Origin: a virus
DNA length: 53,908 bases
Reading direction: 5' to 3' (one strand)
Virus record (IMG/VR): IMGVR_UViG_3300025154_000129
Location: 1 to 53,908 of that record
Notes under the pieces: generated by a model
Told to the model about the DNA's origin: nothing
The model's input: only the letters and a program-made list of their open reading frames with translations
Databases searched by the model: none
Part shown: positions 8,861 through 17,024 of the stretch, one piece after another
Layout: each line of letters begins with the position of its first letter
Position numbering within the stretch: the stretch's first letter is position 1
Made by a program: the position numbers and the translations under genes

Positions 8861-11671
8861 ATGAGCACACGAACTCCCAATTTAGTTTTGACTAAACCTT
8901 CTCAAGGAGAAGCTTGGAGAAGCGCCTACAACGAAGATATGGACGCTATTGACGTAGCCTATGGGACACTATCATCCAGAATCTCTAACGTAGCTTCCGA
9001 AATTTCCGATTCCCCTGAAGTTTATATTCTAACAGGTACGTTTAACGGCCCTACAGGAGTGACTGTATCGCTTCCGAAAGCCGTTTCTGCTATAACAGAG
9101 TACGGGACAAGTGAAGCTGTTCCGAATACTCATGCAGGGGCTATAGGAGATATATGGGTAGTACCCGGAACATCTTCGCTTGTTGTTTATTGTGCTGAGA
9201 ACAACACGACAGATACCTTTAGAATAGTTGTTTACTATAAAGGTACTGTAAATGCTTACGGTAATTCACAGTATCGAGAATGGATTGTTTCTCCGGATAC
9301 ATCTATTACAGATCATGGAGATGCTACAGACGAAGGTTCCCTAGCCTGGGTTTTGGCTACGCTTTCGGGCGAGGTCAGTGTTCGGCTTCCAGGTAATCAT
9401 ACCTATCAGCTTCTCCAATCCGTTACTGTGCCTACAGGCGTCACGGTAAGGCCGGATCGGGGTGCAATCATAGCCACACAGCTTTCCGTTGCCGGTGGAG
9501 GGGCCGCGTGGACCGTGGTGTCTGGGTCAATCTATGAGATGACCTTGGCTAATGAGCCTGCAACACTTTATGAGTCTGGGGTTGCGCTCACCAAAGTAGC
9601 TGGGGTTGGTAGCATTGACGCGGCTGGCAAATGGGCCTGGAACGCCGGACAGCTTATGGTGCGAACCACCGGCTCAGTGGATCCCGACTCATTGGGAGCA
9701 GATTTGCTGAAGGCTGGGTATTCAATCACCTTCGCCTCCGGCTCCCACCTGGAGGACAACGGCGGGCAGATGTTTTCGAGTCTGCCGGGGGAGGTGGTTG
9801 GGCTGAATTATGCTAGTCCTAATATGTTTGGAGAAAATACTTCTCCAGGCACTACAGCTATGACATCTTTCATAAATACTGCAATCCAATGTGTATCTGA
9901 TTCCGGCGGCGGGACAGTGGAACTTAGACCTGGTGAAACCTATTTAGCACTTTCAATAGCACACAAATCCAACGTCCGACTCATCGCTAATGGTGCGACA
10001 ATTACGAAAAATTCGGGGGCTGCACAAACCTGGATTATTAATATGGATGGATCAGAATCAGCCACAACTACGGCATTTTCCGTAAATTCGGCGGTAGGAG
10101 ATACCACATTAAATGTAACGAGTAGCGCTGGGTTTGCTGCCGGTGATTATGTAATAGTTTATGACGCTACCTATATCGTGGCGACAGATGGGAGGAACCA
10201 GGAACTTAACCGCGTTGCATCTGTTGGTGCTGGTACTATCGTGCTGCAAAATAAAACCATAGGCGCATACGTAATAGCAAGCACCGCCACGGTCACAAAG
10301 TTGAATGCACTTACGAACTCAACCATAGAAGGTGGTACATGGCAACTTGATGCAGGTGTGGTCGGTGGAGGAATTAAGTTATCATTGGCATACGGATGTC
10401 AGGTGAAAAATGCTGTTGTTACAGGCCCAGATGATGGAGAGGGTATAGAAATAGAGCAATCCGCTCATTGTGACATCGAAAACGTCATTGTGAGAGATGG
10501 ACAAAACATTGCAACTCCAGCGAAGGGATATGGATTTCATATCGGGGAATCTTCTCACAATATAGATATCTCTCATTGTAGAACTGAAAATGTCCGAGAA
10601 AATGCAATAACAGCTAATGTGAGATATTCTGGTTTCACAGATTGTACTGCAATTGGTGGGACGGGAGATGGTTTCAATCTTCATGGATTCTCATCTAAAG
10701 GTTGTTGGATTAGGGGTTGTAATATTATCGGTGCTACAGGTAATGGAATATCTGTAGGATACAACACACATAATTCCGGTGATCTTGATGCTGATGTATC
10801 TGGCAACATTGTAATAAATGCTGGAGCTAATGGGATATCAGTCAAGGGTCACACTGACGGAACCAAAGACAACAATGGTATTATAGTTAGTGGGAATACA
10901 ATAAAAGGTTATGGCCTAATAACGGCGTCGAGTAACGGGATTTCGGTGCATCATTCTGACAATGTAACAGTTTCGGGTAATGAAATAGACGGGAACAGCA
11001 TCAGCAATGCTGCATATGGAATTTACTTTTTGGACTCTTCATATAGCGTTGCATCTACTAACAAAATAAAGGGTATTTCTAATGGGTATGGAATAGCATG
11101 GAGCGGCGTTACTAATTTTTTGGCTAATGGCAATACTCTTAATAATATTTCTAGCTCAAATCTTAGGTCGCTAGGAACAAATGTAAATGTCAAGATATGT
11201 GACAATATTACAGATGATTCCACTGTGACCCAACAAGCGGGAGAAGTGTGGAGTGGGAATCATCTTGGTGCTATTCCAAGTAGTGAGCAGTTATTGACAG
11301 GAGCAAGTGGCGAAAAAGCCAGTATTGGAACCGTTACCCAACTTGTTACAGTCGCCGCCGCCGCAACGACAGATACAACAATAGATCTTCCGGCTAATGC
11401 TATAATACTAGGTGTTTCGGTGCGTGTTACCGTACTGATTCCTACAGCAGCTACTTTTACGGTGACAGGAGCCACTACGGGGACGGCTTTTCAAACGGGA
11501 GCAAGTGTTGCTGTGGCAGCAGGCACGACGGATGTTGGCACTAAGTCGTGTCCATACCTTAATGCGTCGGCACAAAAAATAAGGATTACTCCAAACGCAT
11601 CGCCAGCAGACAATACTGGTCGGGTAAGAGTTACAGTGTTTTATATTCAACTTACAGCACCAACATTATGA
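8861..11671 (+). CDS. Tailspike / tail fibre with right-handed beta-helix (pectate-lyase-like)
   Basis: 936 residues. The N-terminal 45 residues (MSTRTPNLVLTKPSQGEAW) are a typical phage fibre anchor. Residues about 315-760 show the short, glycine-rich, repeating strands of a right-handed beta-helix (NGISVGYN, SGNTIKGYG, VSGNEIDGN), the fold of pectate-lyase-like tailspikes that bind or cut surface polysaccharide. The C-terminal 110 residues are an Ala/Thr-rich beta domain. A strong ribosome binding site (AAGGAGAAAAAATG) precedes it. A GC-rich segment at about 9340-9830 differs from the AT-rich flanks, which points to exchange of the middle portion. Confidence 0.85.
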   Translation: MSTRTPNLVLTKPSQGEAWRSAYNEDMDAIDVAYGTLSSRISNVASEISDSPEVYILTGTFNGPTGVTVSLPKAVSAITEYGTSEAVPNTHAGAIGDIWVVPGTSSLVVYCAENNTTDTFRIVVYYKGTVNAYGNSQYREWIVSPDTSITDHGDATDEGSLAWVLATLSGEVSVRLPGNHTYQLLQSVTVPTGVTVRPDRGAIIATQLSVAGGGAAWTVVSGSIYEMTLANEPATLYESGVALTKVAGVGSIDAAGKWAWNAGQLMVRTTGSVDPDSLGADLLKAGYSITFASGSHLEDNGGQMFSSLPGEVVGLNYASPNMFGENTSPGTTAMTSFINTAIQCVSDSGGGTVELRPGETYLALSIAHKSNVRLIANGATITKNSGAAQTWIINMDGSESATTTAFSVNSAVGDTTLNVTSSAGFAAGDYVIVYDATYIVATDGRNQELNRVASVGAGTIVLQNKTIGAYVIASTATVTKLNALTNSTIEGGTWQLDAGVVGGGIKLSLAYGCQVKNAVVTGPDDGEGIEIEQSAHCDIENVIVRDGQNIATPAKGYGFHIGESSHNIDISHCRTENVRENAITANVRYSGFTDCTAIGGTGDGFNLHGFSSKGCWIRGCNIIGATGNGISVGYNTHNSGDLDADVSGNIVINAGANGISVKGHTDGTKDNNGIIVSGNTIKGYGLITASSNGISVHHSDNVTVSGNEIDGNSISNAAYGIYFLDSSYSVASTNKIKGISNGYGIAWSGVTNFLANGNTLNNISSSNLRSLGTNVNVKICDNITDDSTVTQQAGEVWSGNHLGAIPSSEQLLTGASGEKASIGTVTQLVTVAAAATTDTTIDLPANAIILGVSVRVTVLIPTAATFTVTGATTGTAFQTGASVAVAAGTTDVGTKSCPYLNASAQKIRITPNASPADNTGRVRVTVFYIQLTAPTL

Positions 11672-11726
11672 GCGGTCTGCGAGGGATGCGGTGATAATGT
11701 TGCGACTCCTTTGTCGAGGACTGAGA

Positions 11727-12103
11727 ATGACAAAAATCCTACTCACTATAGCAACAATCCTCATTCTCGCGTCCCATTCCATCGCGGCAGACATCCGACT
11801 GGAACGGGACGTCACGAAGGATGCAACCGGCTACAAGCTCCAGATCAGCACCGACAACAAACCTTGGCATCCCTCACCGACTACCGTGAATGCGAAGTGG
11901 TCGGTGAGGGATGTGAGGATGTTAGGCCATGGGGAGAGGTCAGGGATACCGGGAGCGCCGGGCCTGAGTACGTTTGGAAGGGCGCTTCCGATTCCGGGCT
12001 GCTGATGTTTCGGATCATGTCATATAACGATTATGGGCGAGCATGGAATACTACTCGTGGGGTTTGGACTAATGAGGGTCGTAAAATCCCGACAAAGCAT
12101 TGA
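11727..12103 (+). pseudogene. Frameshifted secreted FnIII-like protein (copy 1)
   Basis: The reading frame from ATG 11727 gives a signal peptide (MTKILLTIATILILASHSIA) and ADIRLERDVTKDATGYKLQI, then runs into low-quality sequence and stops near 12003. A second frame carries the sensible C-terminal part (EYVWKGASDSGLLMFRIM, then YNDYGRAWNT) to the stop at 12103. Together they read as one fibronectin-III-like extracytoplasmic protein broken by a frameshift at about 11870-11930. A second, more degraded copy lies at 15545-15700. GC content is higher than in neighbours. Programmed frameshifting or a sequencing error remain possible. Confidence 0.6.
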
Positions 12104-12225
12104 GGTGCCTTCAATGGTTATAGGGTTTGAAGTGTCAGATTGGAAGTATCAGCAAGATACACCATAATGAAGACTGAGGGGAATGTAAGGAAACAATTAA
12201 AGTATTCAAAATTAAGGAGAAGAAA
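12104..12225 (+). promoter_or_regulatory. Candidate promoter before the lipoprotein gene
   Basis: TTGGAA at 12140-12145 and CATAAT at 12163-12168 are spaced by 17 bases, a fair sigma-70-type pair. A short hairpin, GTATC-agcaa-GATAC, lies in the spacer. A good ribosome binding site (AAGGAGAAGAAA) precedes ATG 12226. The prediction rests on the sequence pattern alone. Confidence 0.4.
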
Positions 12226-12600
12226 ATGAACAAATTTTTTATTGCTTTGTTGAGTGTATTTGTGCTAGCGAGTTGTTCGTCGGTATCCACATTTAGAGAT
12301 CCTTACGCAACTGTTTTTGATAAGGCTCAAGCTGTGTGCTCAGATCTTCAAACAAGTGCAGGACTTGCTCATCTCTCAATAGGAATTGCATCTGCAACTT
12401 CTCAAGGGAAAATGAAGGAATATATCGACAACAAGATACAACCTCTGCTATTGAGAATTGATGATGGAATCTCTGCTTACTGTACAATTGTTCCTCTCAC
12501 TGAGTCTACAAAAGATGTAAAGACTTTGTTGACCAAAGAACAAGAGATAAGAGATCTTATCAACTATGTTCTTAGAGCAGTAGGAACAAACAAAAGATGA
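12226..12600 (+). CDS. Small lipoprotein
   Basis: 124 residues. The N-terminus has a basic end, a hydrophobic core and a lipobox (VLASC, Cys17), so signal peptidase II cleavage and lipid attachment are expected. The mature part is mostly helical (TKDVKTLLTKEQEIRDLINY) with two further cysteines. It is followed by a holin candidate, so a role in lysis or in altering the envelope (for example blocking superinfection) is possible, but it is too long and too little proline-rich for a typical Rz1 o-spanin. The function is unknown. Confidence 0.7.
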   Translation: MNKFFIALLSVFVLASCSSVSTFRDPYATVFDKAQAVCSDLQTSAGLAHLSIGIASATSQGKMKEYIDNKIQPLLLRIDDGISAYCTIVPLTESTKDVKTLLTKEQEIRDLINYVLRAVGTNKR

Positions 12601-12617
12601 AGTATCCTTTTTGAAAT

Positions 12618-12669
12618 AATACCGCAAGAAGAGGACAATAGGAAACTAAAGTCTATCTTCTTCGGTATT
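12618..12669 (+). promoter_or_regulatory. Stem-loop upstream of the holin candidate
   Basis: Arms 12618-12632 and 12656-12669 pair over 14 base pairs with one bulged base; the loop is 23 bases. There is no T run after it. It ends 3 bases before the ribosome binding site region of the gene at 12686, so it could shape mRNA stability or translation timing. Confidence 0.4.
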
Positions 12670-12685
12670 AAATGGAGATATTGAA

Positions 12686-13129
12686 ATGCAAATATCATGG
12701 TGGCAGCTTGTAAAATCAATTCCTGAGCTTCGTAAAGCTATTGCTCCTATTGGCGAGAGTAAAGATTGGTATCTATCCGAGACATACTGGGCAGCTATCA
12801 TCAAAGCAACATTTACGTTGCTTTCCTGTTTTGGGATCTATGTCGCCGCGACTGTCGAGCAGATCCAGACAATCAGCATAGCTATCCCGCTCATTATCGT
12901 GCCCGCATGTTCGGCCTTCACCTCGCTCGCCATGATGTGGCTGAGAAACAGGTCCTCGACGCCGATCTCGGGAACCGCGGCTTCGGCTGTGATTGGGGAT
13001 AATACGATTGTACTTCCATCGGGTACAGAGGTTGAGGATACCACTGAAGTTATTAAAACAGCACGGGAAGCAGGCAAGAACGTAGTTGTGATTGTTCCGA
13101 AGACGAGTGATAGTAACAGTGTTAAGTAA
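12686..13129 (+). CDS. Membrane protein, holin candidate
   Basis: 147 residues. Two hydrophobic segments, about residues 35-57 (TYWAAIIKATFTLLSCFGIY) and 64-88 (ISIAIPLIIVPACSAF), are joined by a short loop; a soluble tail of about 50 residues follows. The preceding region of about 30 residues is charged. Two helices, small size and position after the fibre and lipoprotein genes fit a class II holin or an anti-holin-like membrane protein, but no endolysin is adjacent. The middle (12830-12990) is GC-rich while both ends are AT-rich, which suggests patchwork exchange. Confidence 0.5.
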   Translation: MQISWWQLVKSIPELRKAIAPIGESKDWYLSETYWAAIIKATFTLLSCFGIYVAATVEQIQTISIAIPLIIVPACSAFTSLAMMWLRNRSSTPISGTAASAVIGDNTIVLPSGTEVEDTTEVIKTAREAGKNVVVIVPKTSDSNSVK

Positions 13130-13169
13130 TAAGAAAATGAAAAATCTTTTGTAGTAAAAGGAGTGAAGT

Positions 13170-13496
13170 ATGCCTTGGAATATCGAAGCTGCAATAAGAA
13201 GAATGGCTCCTCCTGAAAACGAGTTCAAGATAACCGCAGTAACAGTAAGATCAGGGGAAGCTGAGTTTGCTACACATCTAACAGGGGGACAAGGAAGAAC
13301 AGGGATATATGCTTATAATAATTCTAATGGCTCTAGTGGTGAATGTTATTGGGGAAGCTCTCCTTTAACACCAGCTAACGGAATGCCTATACCTGTAGGT
13401 TCTATAATAGAAGTTCTCATACCGCCTGCTCAAAATCCATATTTTTGTAGCTTGAGCGGAGAAATAGGGGATCTTAGAGTTCTTGAAGTATCGTAA
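13170..13496 (+). CDS. Hypothetical small protein of the fibre region
   Basis: 108 residues, preceded by a strong site (AAAAGGAGTGAAGT). It is rich in glycine, serine and beta-formers (LTGGQGRTGIYAYNNSNGSS) and has a proline-rich end (EVLIPPAQNPYF). It has no signal peptide or membrane segment. Its place between the holin candidate and fibre-like genes suggests a structural decoration or fibre accessory role, but I do not recognise the family. Confidence 0.65.
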   Translation: MPWNIEAAIRRMAPPENEFKITAVTVRSGEAEFATHLTGGQGRTGIYAYNNSNGSSGECYWGSSPLTPANGMPIPVGSIIEVLIPPAQNPYFCSLSGEIGDLRVLEVS

Positions 13497-13507
13497 AGGA
13501 GTATCGA

Positions 13508-14089
13508 ATGAAAAGAATACCAGGCACTCAGCTCAAACAAGATCCTGTTGCAACTACAGCAGAAATGCAAGCAGGGGCAGAGACAAAACCACGAAGAGTA
13601 AGTCCTGTCCTTGTTTGGGAATCCATAGCTTCTTGGTGGTCTACAGTAGGCCGACTGGCTCCTGGGGACATCGGTGGTACGACGCCTGCCGCTGGCACAT
13701 TCACCACGCTGAACGGAGGCATAAAGCGGGAAGAAGTCCCGACCACCGGGAATCTAACGGTTCAGCAGATGCGTGGAACGCTCATCAGTAATTCGGGCCA
13801 GACCGTAGCCAACACGCAACAATGCCCAACGCTTACAGGGGAAATGAATGGGCTGGTGCAGGTCGAAACCGCAGGGGCGGGTGCATTCTACATCAAGACC
13901 GGCCCCAACGACCGACCTGGAATCTCATCCGGTGGGGTAATCACGTGGGGGAACAACGGCGATAAAGTTGGATTTGCGACTCCATCAGTTGGTGATTCTT
14001 TCACGTTTAAAACTATCAAGGTCGGTGTCGATGCCTTCGATCTCATAATTTATCCCGGCGAGGGTAATGTCGTGAACGGAGGCGCATAA
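13508..14089 (+). CDS. Tail fibre-like protein with GTTPAAGTFTTL motif
   Basis: 193 residues. Residues 55-70 carry DIGGTTPAAGTFTTL, a motif found again and again in phage tail fibres and their short homologues. The rest is beta-rich (QCPTLTGEMNGLVQVE, FTFKTIKVGVDAFDLIIYPG). The first 140 bases are AT-rich like the phage backbone; from about 13640 the sequence becomes GC-rich. This suggests that a phage-specific N-terminal anchor was joined to an exchanged distal part. A strong ribosome binding site (AAAGGAGTATCGA) precedes ATG 13508. Confidence 0.7.
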   Translation: MKRIPGTQLKQDPVATTAEMQAGAETKPRRVSPVLVWESIASWWSTVGRLAPGDIGGTTPAAGTFTTLNGGIKREEVPTTGNLTVQQMRGTLISNSGQTVANTQQCPTLTGEMNGLVQVETAGAGAFYIKTGPNDRPGISSGGVITWGNNGDKVGFATPSVGDSFTFKTIKVGVDAFDLIIYPGEGNVVNGGA

Positions 14090-14091
14090 TC

Positions 14092-15048
14092 ATGGCTCAT
14101 CCAATAATTCTCGATAGACTAAAACAGGAGTGGTACGGGCCAACCTGGGTGCTCGATTCGGCCACGGGGATTTGGACGAATACGCCTACGTTGGGTGAAG
14201 AGTTGTTGACCAATGGCGACATGGAACTGTTTACGGGAACTCTAGCAGACAATTGTGCAACTCAAGTTGGAACGAGTACGACAATTGATACAATCAAGGA
14301 GGCTACAATAAAGCACGGAGGAAATTATAGCCAAGGCTTCAATAGATCCTCCGGTGTATCATTCGTTTTGGTAAAACAAACAACCAACCAAACAAATGGA
14401 TTTTATAGAGCAGATGTTTGGTTATATGGTGACAATAATGCAATTATGACAAAAATTCAGGAAAATGGGGGATCTTATACTAATTACACCGGTGATATTA
14501 GTTCAAATGTTCCAGAAAGCTGGAACAAACGAATACACACATATCTAAAATATGGAGTTGCATCTACTATGTTTATAGTGCAACGTAATGTCGATGGTGT
14601 TGTGTATTTTGATGATATGTCAGTTAAGCAAATTTCCCTTCCAACCCTTTTCAAAACCCGACTTTTCTCGTCTGCTCTCGGAGCGGTGAAGGCGAAACTG
14701 GTAAACTCTCCCAACGGCACGCAGGCAGGTGTCTGCATGGGCCTTGACAGTTATTCTGCTCCAACATACGGAGTGGTTGGCTATCACAACGGAAAGAACT
14801 GCAAATTGGAGTATTTCTTAAACGGTTCATGGACCACGACTATCAATTCAGCGGTTGCTTTTGTAGCAAACGCCCTGATTGAAATTGAGCATCCAGACAC
14901 AACGACATATAGGCTCAAGTATAACGGTTCTCAGATTTTGGGCGATATCACAATCAACGACGCCACGCTCAACGCGAGTAGGCGGCATGGTCTGATTTCG
15001 ACATACGGCGGGAATCGGATAAAGGAATTTTCGTTTGTTCCGGCGTAA
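14092..15048 (+). CDS. Fibre-associated protein with carbohydrate-binding-like beta-sandwich domains
   Basis: 318 residues. Residues about 35-180 follow the pattern of a jelly-roll carbohydrate-binding module: an opening GEELLTNGDMELF, a middle HGGNYSQGF and a closing VYFDDMSVKQ strand. Residues about 185-318 form a second beta domain (LEYFLNGSWTTTINSA, YRLKYNGSQILGD) resembling concanavalin-like folds. It starts 2 bases after the preceding stop, with GGAGG 11 bases upstream. A part in adhesion or as a distal fibre component is likely. AT-rich (14220-14620) and GC-rich parts alternate within the gene. Confidence 0.65.
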   Translation: MAHPIILDRLKQEWYGPTWVLDSATGIWTNTPTLGEELLTNGDMELFTGTLADNCATQVGTSTTIDTIKEATIKHGGNYSQGFNRSSGVSFVLVKQTTNQTNGFYRADVWLYGDNNAIMTKIQENGGSYTNYTGDISSNVPESWNKRIHTYLKYGVASTMFIVQRNVDGVVYFDDMSVKQISLPTLFKTRLFSSALGAVKAKLVNSPNGTQAGVCMGLDSYSAPTYGVVGYHNGKNCKLEYFLNGSWTTTINSAVAFVANALIEIEHPDTTTYRLKYNGSQILGDITINDATLNASRRHGLISTYGGNRIKEFSFVPA

Positions 15049-15058
15049 TGGAGGTTGC

Positions 15059-15295
15059 ATGCTAGAGATACCAGAAAAAAGAATTTGCGGAACATGCCGA
15101 AAATGGGAAGCCGACTTAAGGCGAGACAAGCTCACATGGGGCCAGTGCTCCCATAATCACCTGCGCCCATTCGTTGCGTTTGAGGAAGAAGGGAATTTGG
15201 TTGATTTTAAGCAGGCGTTATTCCCGAGTACATTTAACTGCATCAATTATGAGATAGGGCGACCGAAATCAATGTGGTGTATCGAGGAGGCATGA
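15059..15295 (+). CDS. Small cysteine-rich protein
   Basis: 78 residues from ATG 15059, chosen because GGAGG lies just upstream; an earlier ATG in the same frame would overlap the previous gene. It carries ICGTCRKW, then QCSHNHL and NCINYE, a spacing that suits a single zinc site. Similar CxxCxxW starts occur in two unrelated-looking small proteins elsewhere in the window (30586-30858, 46979-47317). The function is unknown. Confidence 0.6.
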   Translation: MLEIPEKRICGTCRKWEADLRRDKLTWGQCSHNHLRPFVAFEEEGNLVDFKQALFPSTFNCINYEIGRPKSMWCIEEA

Positions 15296-15296
15296 C

Positions 15297-15548
15297 GTGG
15301 CACTTGTGACAAAAGTATTTCGAATGGCCCAGGACGGTGACTCCCTCACGCCGGAAGCCTGGCACGCTATCCAGGCCGAGCTTGAGGCCGTGATATTTGT
15401 CGAAGGGATGGAAGGTTGTGGTTTTGCCTGGAATGCCGAGCCGTGGTCTTCGCAGCTTGGTGAGCCCTGCACTCGCATCGCAACCGACGAAGCGGTTATG
15501 GCCGTGATCGAAGCGGACCCGCGCAGCGTGAAGGTCGCTGATCTGTGA
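15297..15548 (+). CDS. Hypothetical small protein
   Basis: 83 residues, starting at GTG 15297, 1 base after the preceding stop, with AGGAGG upstream. It is GC-rich compared with the phage backbone. No recognisable domain; it contains one tryptophan-rich stretch (CGFAWNAEPWSS). Its stop overlaps the start of the degraded secreted gene copy (GTGA). It belongs to the GC-rich accessory block at the end of the + strand genes. Confidence 0.55.
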   Translation: MALVTKVFRMAQDGDSLTPEAWHAIQAELEAVIFVEGMEGCGFAWNAEPWSSQLGEPCTRIATDEAVMAVIEADPRSVKVADL

Positions 15549-15634
15549 GAGCATCCGTGCTCACAGTGGCTTTCGTTCTACTCCTGGCAGTCCCATTCCA
15601 GGCGGTAGACATCCGCCTGGAATGGGACTGCCAG
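15543..15634. terminator. Two hairpins at the point where + and - transcription meet
   Basis: A 7-bp stem with a 10-base loop (15543-15549 with 15560-15566) is followed by a perfect 22-bp stem with a 7-base loop (15584-15634). Neither is followed by a T run, so intrinsic termination is uncertain, but both structures read the same on either strand and lie between the last + gene and the last - gene. They may stop RNA polymerase or protect 3' ends. Confidence 0.35.
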
Positions 15635-15700
15635 TAAGAATGCGACCAGATACAAGCTACAGATCAGCACCGACCGGGGCCGCACCTGGGGTAGCTGTTT
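15545..15700 (+). pseudogene. Degraded secreted FnIII-like protein (copy 2) with perfect palindrome
   Basis: GTG 15545 opens a signal peptide (VRASVLTVAFVLLLAVPFQA) and VDIRLEWDCQ, then hits a stop at 15635. Shifting frame by one base restores NATRYKLQISTDRGRTWG, which matches copy 1 (DATGYKLQISTDN). It is thus a truncated, frameshifted relative of the gene at 11727-12103. The break coincides with a perfect 22-bp inverted repeat (15584-15605 and 15613-15634, 7-base loop). No distal part is left. Confidence 0.6.
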
Positions 15701-15737
15701 TTCATGGTCGTATCCTCTCCGCGTCGTCTAACCACTG

Positions 15738-16118
15738 CTATGCCTTCTTAGCGTCCCTCATCGACAGAAAATCGATCTGATTCAAAATCATATACCGGCA
15801 TTCAGGGCACCGATCCATGAGTGCCTGCCTGGAGGCTGCGGGATCGGCCTTCCACTCTCGTTCCCACTCTTCCAGATAGCCAAAGTCCGGCTGCTCAATG
15901 GGGGAGTTGTGGTTCCCTCCCCGCCTCAACATTTCTGCCGCAAGTTCGTCGTGGCGCTCCTTGTACCTGGCCGGCTCGAAGCAATTATTCGTTAGATACT
16001 TACCAGGGCGCATTTTTTTTATGGTCCACTTTTTGATATGCTTGTGGTGCTCAAAATGCGCTCCATTGAGACACTGTGGACACATGAACTTCGGGTTGAT
16101 TGTTGGTCTGTGGTTCAT
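15738..16118 (-). CDS. Small protein with two CxxC pairs
   Basis: 126 residues from ATG 16118, which has GGGGGAG upstream; a longer frame would add a hydrophobic stretch without a ribosome binding site. CPQCLNGAHFEHHKH near the N-terminus and CPECRYM near the C-terminus look like two halves of a zinc ribbon. GC-rich like the neighbouring fibre-end genes. It is the last gene of the - strand transcription unit. The function is unknown. Confidence 0.55.
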   Translation of the reverse strand: MNHRPTINPKFMCPQCLNGAHFEHHKHIKKWTIKKMRPGKYLTNNCFEPARYKERHDELAAEMLRRGGNHNSPIEQPDFGYLEEWEREWKADPAASRQALMDRCPECRYMILNQIDFLSMRDAKKA

Positions 16119-16140
16119 TTGTACTCCCCCTTGTTTTGAG

Positions 16141-16743
16141 CTAGCTAACCACAGAAACACCGTCAATAAGATCAACATTAAAAACCTTATCCGCTGCTTT
16201 ATTTACAAGATCAACGTCACTGACCATTAAAAACTGAATGCCTAACTCATCTGATAACATCTTTACCATTTCAGAGCATCTTTCTTGTTCCTTTATTCCA
16301 TGTAGATTTCTAAAAGGTTCATCAATTAGTATCGTATCCCTGTTCTTCTTTAAGCTCCAAAAAGCAATCCTCAGAGCAAAGCAAGTAATGTCAAGAACTC
16401 CGCCCCCTGTAAATCCGATGGGATTCATTTCTCTCCCGTTTTTGATAAACAGCAAATCGCACTCTGTTTTGCCTCTTCTCTTTACGAATTTAACAAGAAA
16501 CTCTTCAGGATCATCAAATACCGCAGATAAAGCGGTTGTAACAAGTTTGGATATTCTAAACTCAAGATTCTTCTGTGTTTGTTCTGCAACTGCTTGAATC
16601 AAGACTCTCATCTTTTCAAGACGCAAGGATCTGTCTTCTAGTGTGTTTCCCTTCACTTTTAAAGCTTCAACATCTCTTTGTAGTATAGATTCTTCTGCTC
16701 TCAAGGAAATGTATTTCTCACGATAATCCTGCAATGTTGTCAT
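16141..16743 (-). CDS. C-terminal half of a split Rad50/SbcC/gp46-type ATPase
   Basis: 200 residues. The first 65 form a coiled coil. Residues about 110-120 (GFTGGGVLDIT) occupy the ABC signature position, and RDTILIDEPFRNLH (about 136-148) is the Walker B and D-loop. MVSDVDLV after it fits the H-loop region, although a histidine is not obvious. It needs the Walker A half encoded at 18194-19444 to form an ATP site. Members of this family work with an SbcD/Mre11/gp47 nuclease, here at 17262-18197, on DNA ends. It overlaps its upstream neighbour by ATGA. Confidence 0.85.
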   Translation of the reverse strand: MTTLQDYREKYISLRAEESILQRDVEALKVKGNTLEDRSLRLEKMRVLIQAVAEQTQKNLEFRISKLVTTALSAVFDDPEEFLVKFVKRRGKTECDLLFIKNGREMNPIGFTGGGVLDITCFALRIAFWSLKKNRDTILIDEPFRNLHGIKEQERCSEMVKMLSDELGIQFLMVSDVDLVNKAADKVFNVDLIDGVSVVS

Positions 16744-17024
16744 TTGTCATCTACTCCGAATATGTGATTCAATACATTGTTTTCTTTCGCTCTAGGATAA
16801 GGAGGAATAGGACCAAAGTAACATTCAACATCTGATATTTGTTCTAATTGGTGCTCTCCCATATACAAACATTTCGGATTTTGTGCTCTTCTCCAATCTC
16901 CGTAAGCAACAGTTACATTGTGTATGGGCCATTGTCCTCTATTCTTTATAAGATATAAACCAGGTTTAGAAGGCTTTCCTTCTTTCCATTCAAGCTTGTT
17001 ACAAGTACAAATATCTTTGATCAT
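16740..17024 (-). CDS. Hypothetical small protein
   Basis: 94 residues. KPSKPGLYLIKNRGQWP and YFGPIPPYP resemble small phage and prophage proteins with a single compact beta domain, of unknown role. CTCNKL near the start and two more cysteines may bind metal. It lies inside the Rad50/Mre11-like gene set and overlaps both neighbours by 4 bases, so it is translated with them. Confidence 0.6.
   Translation of the reverse strand: MIKDICTCNKLEWKEGKPSKPGLYLIKNRGQWPIHNVTVAYGDWRRAQNPKCLYMGEHQLEQISDVECYFGPIPPYPRAKENNVLNHIFGVDDK

Noticed and set aside
12226-12600. Rz1-type spanin
   Set aside because: The lipobox is there, but the mature part is longer and lacks the proline-rich character, and no partner Rz gene is near.
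15584-15634. Insertion sequence end
   Set aside because: The perfect inverted repeat has only seven bases between its arms, and no transposase or target duplication is visible.
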